Part shown: positions 17,527 through 25,021 of the stretch, piece after piece
Layout: the number at the start of each line of letters is the position of its first letter
Position numbering within the stretch: position 1 is the first letter of the stretch
Source: Lelliottia amnigena
GTDB taxonomy: Bacteria > Pseudomonadota > Gammaproteobacteria > Enterobacterales > Enterobacteriaceae
Length of the DNA: 64,000 bases
Direction: 5' to 3'
Assembly (NCBI GenBank): GCA_900635465.1
Contig: LR134135.1
Location: 2,294,001 to 2,358,000, forward strand
Position numbers and translations under genes: made by a program
Notes under the pieces: generated by a model
The model's database searches: none
What the model saw: the letters and a program-made list of their open reading frames with translations, nothing else
Told to the model about the DNA's origin: nothing

Positions 17527-18128
17527 CACCCTGCGAAGCCAAGCAGCTGCGCGGCGATGTTCTCGACTTCGCTTTGACTGCGGAAAGAGCGCGACAGAAT
17601 CCAGCGCCAAAGGACATCGAGTGCTGCTTTGTAGAGCTGCTGGAACTCGACTTCGTCCATGTTGGCGAAGGATATGCTGCGGGGATGCTTGCGGAGCGTG
17701 CCGTCAGGCAGTTGAATGGTGTCGAAATGCCCTGCTTCGACGATTACCCAGGACCGGTACGCATCAAACGACTTACAGAGGCTAATTCCGTTCGTGACAC
17801 GCCGGCTTGCGATTTGCTCGAGATACTGTTCAGCGGCATCGATTAACGTCGTTTCATTCCCGGCGTATGACGCGAGAAATTTGGCGTAGCCGGTGATCAA
17901 CCTGCGCTCGTTGGACGAGATCGCCCCGCCGGTTGGTTCCCAGTATTCAAAGCCAAGGTTAAGGAGTGCGAAGAAGCGCCTGTGAAATGCCGGGTTGCGA
18001 ACCCGCGTGAACTCAGCAACCAATACGTCGCCGAGTCTGATTTTTGATTGCAGGATATCGCTGGTCTCGGGCGTCGCCGGGATCAGAATTCCTGAGTGAT
18101 GCTTGATGAGTTGTAATTCGTGCGCCAT
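17526..18128 (-). CDS. DUF1367-family phage protein
   Basis: A 200-residue protein with the DUF1367 pattern: ELQLIKHHSGILIPATPETS, GDVLVAEFTRVRNPAFHRRF and SISFANMDEVEFQQLYKA. It is common in nin regions just before ninG and may bind DNA, but the role is not known. The frame is intact, and it begins the small-gene cluster that runs through to Q. Confidence 0.75.
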   Translation of the reverse strand: MAHELQLIKHHSGILIPATPETSDILQSKIRLGDVLVAEFTRVRNPAFHRRFFALLNLGFEYWEPTGGAISSNERRLITGYAKFLASYAGNETTLIDAAEQYLEQIASRRVTNGISLCKSFDAYRSWVIVEAGHFDTIQLPDGTLRKHPRSISFANMDEVEFQQLYKAALDVLWRWILSRSFRSQSEVENIAAQLLGFAG

Positions 18129-18167
18129 GGTTCTCTCCGTGGCGCATCAGGTATAGGTTGTTCAGGC

Positions 18168-18410
18168 CTATGAGTGAATAATATCAGACGGCGGGATGAG
18201 TCGATAGCCAAGACGTGTAGCAAACTGCATAAACCCATTCAGGGTAAAGATTTCCTCGTCCTCAAGTATTGGACGCATTGAAACCAATCCATTTACGCGA
18301 TAAACCAGATATCTTCCGTCTCCCGGGAAGCTGTAGATAACTGTATTATCTGCCCTTCTGACCACGTCGTACCATTGGTCATCTGCTGTTAAGGTATCGG
18401 AACTACTCAC
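18168..18410 (-). CDS. Hypothetical phage protein, 80 residues
   Basis: The likely GTG start at 18410 has GGGGAAAT upstream and gives MSSSDTLTADDQWYDVVRRA. The product is small and has no recognisable motif. It lies downstream of the dinI-like gene and may share its SOS-controlled transcript. Confidence 0.45.
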   Translation of the reverse strand: MSSSDTLTADDQWYDVVRRADNTVIYSFPGDGRYLVYRVNGLVSMRPILEDEEIFTLNGFMQFATRLGYRLIPPSDIIHS

Positions 18411-18543
18411 TATTTCCCCGAGAGCGACATATTGATGCCGTTAATAGTTATTAAGGGCAGTCAAGCTAACGCAAACAGCGAGACTCTTCGAAACTGCCCC
18501 TATAAAATTCACGCGATCAATAAAACCACTCGTCGGCGCTTTC

Positions 18544-18742
18544 CTACGTTTTCTGAAGAATATCTTCAACTACTTTTTTATCACCTCCAAAAACGGTAAG
18601 GCCATCACTGCTGGCGCGTTTGATGGTCAGCGTGCAATCTGAAAAAATCCTTACTGAGACGACGTAGTAGCTCCGCCTCTAAAGCGGGTATTGCTCCATC
18701 AGGAAGTTTCTTAATGCGATCAATGGTTAACTCAATTTTCAT
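18544..18742 (-). CDS. DinI-like SOS protein (one-base insertion)
   Basis: Corrected length is 65 residues. It starts MKIELTIDRIKKLPDGAI, then EAELLRRL and, after the break, TIKRASSDGLTVFGGDKKVV. This is the DinI pattern (MRIEVTI...LPAGAIDAL, and a C-terminal EDI helix). DinI binds RecA filaments and modulates UmuD and LexA cleavage. The six-A run at 18642-18647 (plus strand) has one base too many. A LexA box lies 20 bases upstream. Confidence 0.75.
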
Positions 18743-18761
18743 TTTTCCCTTCGCGCACTAT

Positions 18762-18781
18762 TACTGTGCGTTTATACAGTT
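18762..18781 (-). promoter_or_regulatory. LexA box of the dinI-like gene
   Basis: TACTGTGCGTTTATACAGTT has CTG-N10-CAG with TA-rich arms, just upstream of the dinI-like start. Confidence 0.8.
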
Positions 18782-19160
18782 CAATATTGAAAGTTTTTGA
18801 TAAGCGGCTTAACCGCATGAAATGTTAATCCAGCTATAAATGCTGAATGATCAGTCAAGCAAAATGAGATTCTTTGATGTAGCCAATCATTGCGTGCGCG
18901 AAGCTGATGAAGATCATTTGCACCATGAATCAAACTAAGTTAACCATTTAAGGTTAGGGGCGTACAAAATATTCTTTCTGAACCTGATACGGAAGTCACA
19001 ATTTTCTTTATATGCTAATTGCAAAAGATTACACAAAATGTATATTGGTATTCAACCGTGTTGTTTAGTTTGAAGTAATCTAAAAAATCAAAATTTGATG
19101 TATCTAACTCACCAAAAATTACCGTGTAATATGTAATTAACTCACCATACATTAAGGAGC
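18782..19160. other. AT-rich upstream region of the DarT-HD operon
   Basis: Nearly 380 bases without a gene. GC content falls sharply here and stays low through 22.1 kb. It should hold the promoter of the toxin-antitoxin operon, but no clear -35/-10 pair stood out. Confidence 0.4.
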
Positions 19161-19169
19161 ATGTGGATA

Positions 19170-20501
19170 ATGGACACAAGATTCTCGGGTAAATATGTTT
19201 ACCACTTTACATATTTTACGAATTTAGAACAAATTATAAAGCATGGCTTGCTCAGCACAAATAATAAAGAAAAACAAAATCTTGCTCATGAAAATATAGC
19301 AAACAATGATATTCAACATCGCCGCAGCGAAATGAGAGTTCCTTGCGGCCCTGGTGGTGTCGTGCATGATTATGTACCTTTTTATTTTACAAAAAGATCT
19401 CCAATGCTTCTTAACGTCATCAAAAACAAGAATATTGATCAGGAAGGAATAATTTATCTTGCTGTACCAATAGAGGTTGTTGAAAAAAGTTCCGTTGTTT
19501 TTACAAGTTTTTCCGCAAATACTCTAACACCGCCGGACTTTTATTCCGATCCCGCTGATTTAAAAGAGTTAAACTGGGATATAATTACTAGACAAATTTG
19601 GGTTCCAAAACCAGATTCTTTAAAACAGCAAAAAATGGCAGAGTTGCTTATCCACAATAGAGTTTTAATAAGTGACATTTCATATATCGTCGTTTGGGAT
19701 GCTGAAATCAAACAGTGTGTAAGTAACCTATTGACTAATAATGGGCTTCACCATTTAGAGGTTCGTGATGACTGGCGATCATTTGATGACCATTATTTCC
19801 ATGATTTGAACGTAGCTGGAAAAATAAATATCGTTTCTGGTCCGATAATTCTTTTAAAAGAAACTCAAAGCACTATCAAATTCATAAAAGAAAATAAACC
19901 TTCACACCCTTCTTACGAAAATCTAAACGATGCTTTAAACGCAATCAATCATGATTTTGACTGTATAAAAGAGCTATCCGATATAAATGGACTCGAAACT
20001 GACAATACTGTTCACCGGGAAGATGTCGGGACTCACACCAGAAGTGTTGTAAGCTTACTAAAAATGGAGCATGAATATGAAATCCTATCAGAAAGAGAAC
20101 GACAGGTTATAACATTAGCTGCATATTTCCATGATATTGGCAAAGGTCCAAAAACTAGATGGCCAAATCAAATACAAAAAGTAGACGATACTCATCCTAT
20201 TAAATCACTCCCTATGCTTAAAAGAATTTTATGTAATGAAATAGGTGGGTTATCGAATAAGGAAATTCGGCAAATCGTGACGTTAGTGGTTTACGATGAT
20301 CTAGTTGGCGACATTATTTTCTGTGGAAGAAATGAAGACCAGATGAAAAATATTATAAAAATCAAATCTGACGTAGATATGTTAATACTAATTGCAAAAT
20401 GCGATATCAATTCAATTTTTCCAGGACGGGTAGATTGTCACAAAGTTCAAATTGAAGAATTAAGAGCAAGGATGTATAATCATCTCGAGGAGACAATATG
20501 A
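19170..20501 (+). CDS. DarT-type DNA ADP-ribosyltransferase fused to an HD domain
   Basis: About 443 residues. Counting from an ATG at 19161, residues 10-235 match DarT: YHFTYFTNLEQIIKHGLLS (NAD site), VPFYFTKRSPMLL (72-84) and MAELLIHNRV with the catalytic-position Glu161. DarT modifies thymidine in single-stranded DNA with ADP-ribose and blocks replication. Residues about 285-440 are an HD domain: His292 in GTHTRSVV, His324-Asp325 in FHDIGKG, and a later Asp in KCDINS. HD domains hydrolyse phosphoesters or nucleotides. The usual DarT is about 210 residues, so the fusion is unusual. AAGGAG at 19153 suits the ATG at 19170 better than 19161. The macro-domain gene overlaps by 4 bases. GC content is near 33 percent, far below the prophage. 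Confidence 0.8.
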   Translation: MDTRFSGKYVYHFTYFTNLEQIIKHGLLSTNNKEKQNLAHENIANNDIQHRRSEMRVPCGPGGVVHDYVPFYFTKRSPMLLNVIKNKNIDQEGIIYLAVPIEVVEKSSVVFTSFSANTLTPPDFYSDPADLKELNWDIITRQIWVPKPDSLKQQKMAELLIHNRVLISDISYIVVWDAEIKQCVSNLLTNNGLHHLEVRDDWRSFDDHYFHDLNVAGKINIVSGPIILLKETQSTIKFIKENKPSHPSYENLNDALNAINHDFDCIKELSDINGLETDNTVHREDVGTHTRSVVSLLKMEHEYEILSERERQVITLAAYFHDIGKGPKTRWPNQIQKVDDTHPIKSLPMLKRILCNEIGGLSNKEIRQIVTLVVYDDLVGDIIFCGRNEDQMKNIIKIKSDVDMLILIAKCDINSIFPGRVDCHKVQIEELRARMYNHLEETI

Positions 20502-21613
20502 TTAGATTCGTTGATGGTGATTTTTTTGATTTTCAAGCTGACATAAGAATCAATACAGTTAACTGTGTTGGTGTTATGGGAGCTGGGGTTGCATTTGCCT
20601 TTAAAAATAAATACCCCGAAATGTTTAGTGAGTACGTAATACAGTGTAAAAAAGGAGAAATATCTCCAGGTAAGCCAGCAGTCTGGAGAAGTACTGACAC
20701 AAATGGTAAGGAAATTGAAATCATCAACTTCCCTACAAAGGACCATTGGAGAAATAAATCTAAATACGAATATATTGAAAAAGGTCTACTTTGGCTTTCC
20801 AATTATTTAAAAAGCAACCAAGGAAAAGTCATCACTCTTCCGGCTCTCGGTTGTGGTCACGGTGGACTTGATTGGGAAGTAGTAAAGAAAATGATTGAGG
20901 ATTCTCTTTCTGAGAATGTGAATGAAATTTTAGTCTTCAGCCCCCAATCTTCAAAAACTACTAAACGAGATAAAATTCTTCCATCCCAAAGCTATCCAAC
21001 ATTAAGAGACTTAAACGTATCCGAAATTAGAAAAGATGAAAAACATTTCCCAGAAAAACTTGCCACCATCTCAAATAAAACACTATTTTTTACTGGGCAG
21101 CTATTTACAGATTTTGATCTTTCGATAATTTCAAGCACATCGCCTACTGATTTAGAGAAACAAGTTATTCTCAATACTATTGAAATTTCTGCTAACAAAG
21201 GATATTCATTGCTTTTTGGCGGAAGCGCATTCGACAAAAAAATGGCGCTCACTGCATTAAAAAAAGGTATTAGAACGGGAGTTTTTTTACCAAGCGGAAT
21301 CGCTAAATCTGCTGAAAAAATGAATTTGCATGGGAGTTTAAGCCAGTTGACAATATTTTCTTTCGGAGATCCATTTATTCAGTTTAATAAAATTGAGTAT
21401 TTACCTTCAGTTTTAAGTCGCATATTATTGCCACAAAAAGTGTTATTTACCACAAGCAAATTACAATGGATTATGAAACATAAGAAAGTCTTTCTTCAAA
21501 ATAAGGTTGACTCATATTTCTTAATTTCTGAAACAAGTGATCTTGACATTGAGGCAGCAAATACAATCATGTCGAAAGCGATAGATGAACATGGCTTATA
21601 CAATGTAATTTAA
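20498..21613 (+). CDS. DarG-type macro-domain antitoxin with DprA/SLOG-like C-terminus
   Basis: A 371-residue protein. Residues 1-155 are a macro domain: INTVNCVGVMGAGVAFAFK (18-36), YPEMF, ISPGKPAVW and LPALGCGHGGLDW (114-126). Macro domains of DarG remove ADP-ribose from DNA and so neutralise DarT. Residues about 190-330 form a Rossmann-like part, NKTLFFTGQ then NKGYSLLFGGSAFDKKMALT and GIRTGVFLPSGI, which recalls DprA/SLOG nucleotide or ssDNA binders. Canonical DarG has a different C-terminal domain. The ATG overlaps the toxin stop as ATGA-type coupling, with GAGGAG upstream. Confidence 0.8.
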   Translation: MIRFVDGDFFDFQADIRINTVNCVGVMGAGVAFAFKNKYPEMFSEYVIQCKKGEISPGKPAVWRSTDTNGKEIEIINFPTKDHWRNKSKYEYIEKGLLWLSNYLKSNQGKVITLPALGCGHGGLDWEVVKKMIEDSLSENVNEILVFSPQSSKTTKRDKILPSQSYPTLRDLNVSEIRKDEKHFPEKLATISNKTLFFTGQLFTDFDLSIISSTSPTDLEKQVILNTIEISANKGYSLLFGGSAFDKKMALTALKKGIRTGVFLPSGIAKSAEKMNLHGSLSQLTIFSFGDPFIQFNKIEYLPSVLSRILLPQKVLFTTSKLQWIMKHKKVFLQNKVDSYFLISETSDLDIEAANTIMSKAIDEHGLYNVI

Positions 21614-22114
21614 CCGGACATTCCAAGCCAATTAATTATACAAGGATGTAGTTGAAATTCTTAATATACGACAAGGGCCCCCATTCAATTTGCTCTTTCC
21701 AGTCTGTGCTTTTCTTAACCCTTGCACTTACCCTATTTTTCTTTGTAAAATGAAGGACACGACACGCTCTAACGAGCTAGTTAATTTTTAAGTGATACTT
21801 AAGTTATTGCATAAGTTTTATATATAATTAACTCATTAATACTTTACTATACGTATTTCCATAGCATAGAAAAATGTCGACTTAAAGCGGCATTTACCTA
21901 TGATTTTAAGGTATTATCAACCTTATAAACTGAGCCTTTGTTCGAAGGCAATACCATGTGCTATCCGTGAAAGTTGGCCCATCTATACCCCTGTCAAGCG
22001 ATACGCATATATTTATCTGTATTAGGCTGAATCAGCCTAACCTTCTCTACGACATCGTTAGTCTGGATTCACCAATATTATCTCATCAGCTCAATATGTG
22101 TTTCTCGGCATCAG
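21614..22114. other. AT-rich intergenic region with a 19-base palindrome
   Basis: Five hundred bases without a convincing gene. The perfect palindrome TTAGGCTGAATCAGCCTAA at 22022-22040 could be a hairpin terminator stem without a U-tract, or an operator. It separates the low-GC cargo from the replication genes and may mark an insertion edge. Confidence 0.4.
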
Positions 22115-22535
22115 CTACGCCCTCTCCGCCTGCCGCAGGCAGTCTTTGCGATGCTTGGCAATACGGGCAACTTCAACAGTACTCCCGCCGCTCCCAAACA
22201 TATCCGCATACACAGCTGCAGCATGTCGCCACAGGCCCTTTGCCTCAAACTCCTTCGCTTTTTGCTCGGCAGCCTGCATCCTGAAAGGATCGCTTTTTTT
22301 CAACCATGCACGGAAGGACCACCTCAGGAATATCCGCATCAGGGGCGGCCGAATAAGTAAACTGAACGCTGTTACGAGTTCGGTTTAATATCCCTTCATC
22401 ACTTAACTCTCTCAGTAACTTCCCAGCGGTGGCGCCATGTTTATCAAGCGCCTTGGAAACGTCACCAACTGCACAGTTAGGTTTGTAGCAGTCAAAAATT
22501 GCCACCTGTTCTTTTTGGGTTATGGATTTCGTCAT
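22115..22535 (-). CDS. PerC-family regulator (one-base insertion)
   Basis: Corrected length is 139 residues. The N-terminal half is a winged helix (KPNCAVGDVSKALDKHGATA, LLRELSDEGILNRT). The C-terminal half has the PerC signature AKEFEAKGLWRHAAAVYADM followed by RIAKHRKDCLRQA. PerC-like proteins activate virulence or phage genes. The seven-T run at 22294-22300 has one base too many, between MVEK and SDPF. It is the first gene after P on the same strand. Confidence 0.75.
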
Positions 22536-22549
22536 TGGTCAATACTCGA

Positions 22550-23240
22550 TTAATTAATTAAACCTGCCGCTTTGCGGCGTTTGTACTCTTCCATTAGCAA
22601 CTGCGCCGGAGTTGGCCCTTTCGATGCCACTGGAGCTGCTAGCGACCGACGAACAGGTGGGGATCGGCTTCCCAGCCAACACTCGCTTTTCCCACCCATA
22701 CAGAATATCGCCGGCCTCACGCTCAAGCTCTATGTGGCTGAGCTGCCCATCAGTTCCGCGGCGGCGCATCTCAAGACAGATGTGGTAAAAAACCGGTTGA
22801 GGCCATGGATATTGCTCGCCGCTGGGGTATCGGAACACAAGCTTGCGCCATTTCCAGTATTCAGCCATCACGTCAGCGATGGTGATCCCCAGTACGCAGC
22901 GCCCTTCCCTACACCACTTGATGAACTGGCCAGGTGACGGCAGGAATGGGCGCTCCTGGCTGCGAGCTACACGCATGCCGGCGTCAACCTGTTCCATTGT
23001 CGTGATCCCGTTTTCTTTGAACGCCAGCACCCACTGCCTGCGAATTTCGTTTACGTCCTCCTGGCTGCGATTAACCAGGCTTGCCGGAAACGCGGCTGCC
23101 AGCTGTACGAACAGCCCGTTGATAATCTGCGCCACCTGCTGCGTTTGTTCACGCTCGGTATATTGCTCCGGCAGGTTATGCGCCACACGACATGCCTGTT
23201 CTTTGTCAAAATTGCGAATACCCTCGGCAAGGTTTTTCAT
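22550..23240 (-). CDS. P: Replication protein P (one-base insertion near the end)
   Basis: About 229 residues. It matches lambda P throughout its N-terminal half: MKNLAEGIRNFDKEQACRVA, EQYTEREQTQQVAQIINGLF, EIRRQWVLAFKENGITTMEQ and RPFLPSPGQFIKWC. P binds DnaB and loads it at the O-bound origin. A net extra base near 22632 shifts the last 30 codons; the correct frame ends PTPAQLLMEEYKRRKAAGLI and stop at 22550. The start overlaps the O stop by 4 bases. Confidence 0.85.
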
Positions 23241-24153
23241 TCCAGCACCCCGTCAATCCAGTCGGTGTTATGTAGGTCGACAGTGGCCCGGGTTGCGCTT
23301 GCCGTTCCGGTCGCGCGCAGCCGTTTAGTAGTGAGTTGATCCCACTGCTTACGCAGACTCGAAGGGCTCAGAATGTTGTCTTTCCAGAACTCGTCCCGGT
23401 TGGCCCACTGGAACAGGTCACAGATTTCGTAGTGAGTACGATTGTCCTGGACACGCATCAGCCTGATGGTGTTTGCCCATTCAGCCCATTTTGGCTCAGA
23501 TAGCGATGCGTTTAAGGTGAGAAGCTTGTCGTAAATCCAGTGACTAGCCTTGAGGTCGTCTGCCGATCCCCATGATTTACCTGCCGGCGTGTATATCCCA
23601 TCGGCAGCTTCAGGGTGGCGAGAGAGAAACTCTTGAGTTTTCTGGTTTCGGGATTCTTCAGAATTCCGAGACGAGGATCTTTTAATACTGTTCTTGTTAT
23701 AGTCTTGGGTGTCTACCGTTTCCGGGAAGGTTTTCCCGATTCCGGTAACACTTCTCCCGATTTCGGGAAGAGTTTTCCCGTTTTCGGTTTGTCCAAAATC
23801 CAGGCAGAAAGGTCAGTATTTATACCGACAGTTTTCATCACGCCCTGCTTTTTGCTAAAGATAATTTTGCGTTCTGCGAGTGATTTTAAAGCATCAGAAA
23901 CGTGCGAATCACTCAGCCCTGTGAGCTCGGCGATCACCGTGTTCGTGACGCGGTCCTGCTTCTTGTTCCAGCCGTAGGTTAGCCAAATAACCGCCTCAAA
24001 ACACTGCCATTCTCGACCAGATAATCTCAGGCGAGGTTTGAGCTGTTGGATCTCGTTAGCTACCTTGGTGTACCCATTCGACAGGTCGGCCATACGACCT
24101 CCCGGTTGTTCGGTTCTGTTGGGAAAATTGATAATTTCAGCGGTATTTGACAT
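23237..24153 (-). CDS. O: Replication protein O, origin inside the gene (one base missing)
   Basis: Corrected length is 305 residues. The N-terminal DNA-binding half reads RLRLSGREWQCFEAVIWLTYGW and LTGLSDSHVSDALKSLAERK. This O-like domain binds iterons. The C-terminal half (GSADDLKASHWIYDKL, THYEICDLFQWANRDEFW) contacts P. A T is missing in the run at 23731. The start chosen is MSNTAEIINFPN at 24153, which gives the usual O start; the frame is open further upstream. Confidence 0.8.
23717..23788 (-). other. Replication origin iterons in gene O
   Basis: Four imperfect copies of a unit like TTCCCGATTTCGGGAA (cores near 23720, 23735, 23756 and 23778) lie in the middle of O. Downstream on the minus strand is an AT-rich stretch (ACTATAACAAGAACAGTATT). 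This is the lambda ori layout: O-binding iterons then a melting region. Confidence 0.7.
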
Positions 24154-24237
24154 ACTCGACTCCGCAATCACGCTTAGTTTTTGCACCTGAAAGTCGGTTC
24201 TGTTCGCGCAGACCGGCTTTCGCCATTTTAGAAGTCG

Positions 24238-24778
24238 TCACATGACCCCCAGTATTGATGTAACCATCGCCATCAATGGTCCAATTTGCTCTGGCATAAG
24301 TTGGAATAGTGATGCGATACCTTCGCTTACCTCTTTCAGCTTCTGATGCTCAGGAGCGTCCAGGATAATTGCCTGTTTTGCTTCAGCGACTTCTTTCTCG
24401 GCTTTTGCCAGTCGTGACAACTTGCAATCGGCGCCGATTAGATAAGTGCGATATTCGGTCGGCAGCACGGCCATGATTGCTGGCGTCATTTGACTAACAT
24501 TTTCACGATACTGTTCGGAGTCGAAACGGTTGTCTAAGAATCGGAACAACTTCTGCCGGGCGCGACTTATGTCTTCTGGAAATTCGATACTATTTCCCCC
24601 CCTGTCGTCTCCACTCCTCAACGATGTAGGCTGATACGACATCTTGGCCCGCTGTAGCTGCCCAAGCGCGCACCGCATCACGAATCAAATCTTGTTTTTG
24701 GCAATGAGTAGGTTGAGAACGGTTTATCATCGGAGCCAAGACGAATCCGTTATTGTGTTGATACATCAGTAATGTCAT
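24238..24778 (-). CDS. YdaT-like phage regulator (one-base insertion)
   Basis: Corrected length is about 179 residues. The pattern resembles YdaT of Rac: DLIRDAVRAWAATAGQDVVS, YIVEEWRRQGG, and QMTPAIMAVLPTEYRTYLIG. Rac YdaS-YdaT takes the place of Cro-CII and YdaT is toxic in excess. The C-terminal half is a probable coiled coil (ADCKLSRLAKAEKEVAEAKQ). The seven-C run at 24596-24602 has one base too many. The start at 24778 has GGGAG 7 bases before it; 24790 would place the site too close. Confidence 0.7.
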
Positions 24779-24796
24779 ATGCACTCCCATAAGAAT

Positions 24797-24956
24797 TTAA
24801 GCCGCACTATTACGCTGTTTGGTGAATACCAAGCTCTCTTTGAGCACTGGCGCGTGCCGCTTAAAACATTGCGTAGCTGCTTCGATAGCAAATGCTTTTT
24901 CTGGTGAAGCACGGCGATTACCGTATGCGATCTGATCCAAATACTGGCGGAATTTC
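24797..24956 (-). pseudogene. Cro/YdaS-like repressor, N-terminus deleted
   Basis: The readable end FRQYLDQIAYGNRRASPEKA, then FAIEAATQCFKRH and stop, is the second half of a Cro/YdaS-type helix-turn-helix protein. Its first half is missing: upstream the frame meets a stop at the junction with recE. No CI-like repressor is visible anywhere in the prophage. Confidence 0.65.
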
Positions 24957-25021
24957 TAGCTGAAAAAGAATACGCGTATCACATCGATGCCGAATTTAAA
25001 AATGAAGTTCAACGACTGGCC

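Noticed and set aside
22022..22040. Palindrome as a rho-independent terminator of the macro-domain gene
   Set aside because: It has no U-tract and lies more than 400 bases after the stop codon.
23717..23788. CRISPR-like array of the CCCGA repeats
   Set aside because: The units are short imperfect palindromes inside gene O with no uniform spacers; they fit origin iterons.
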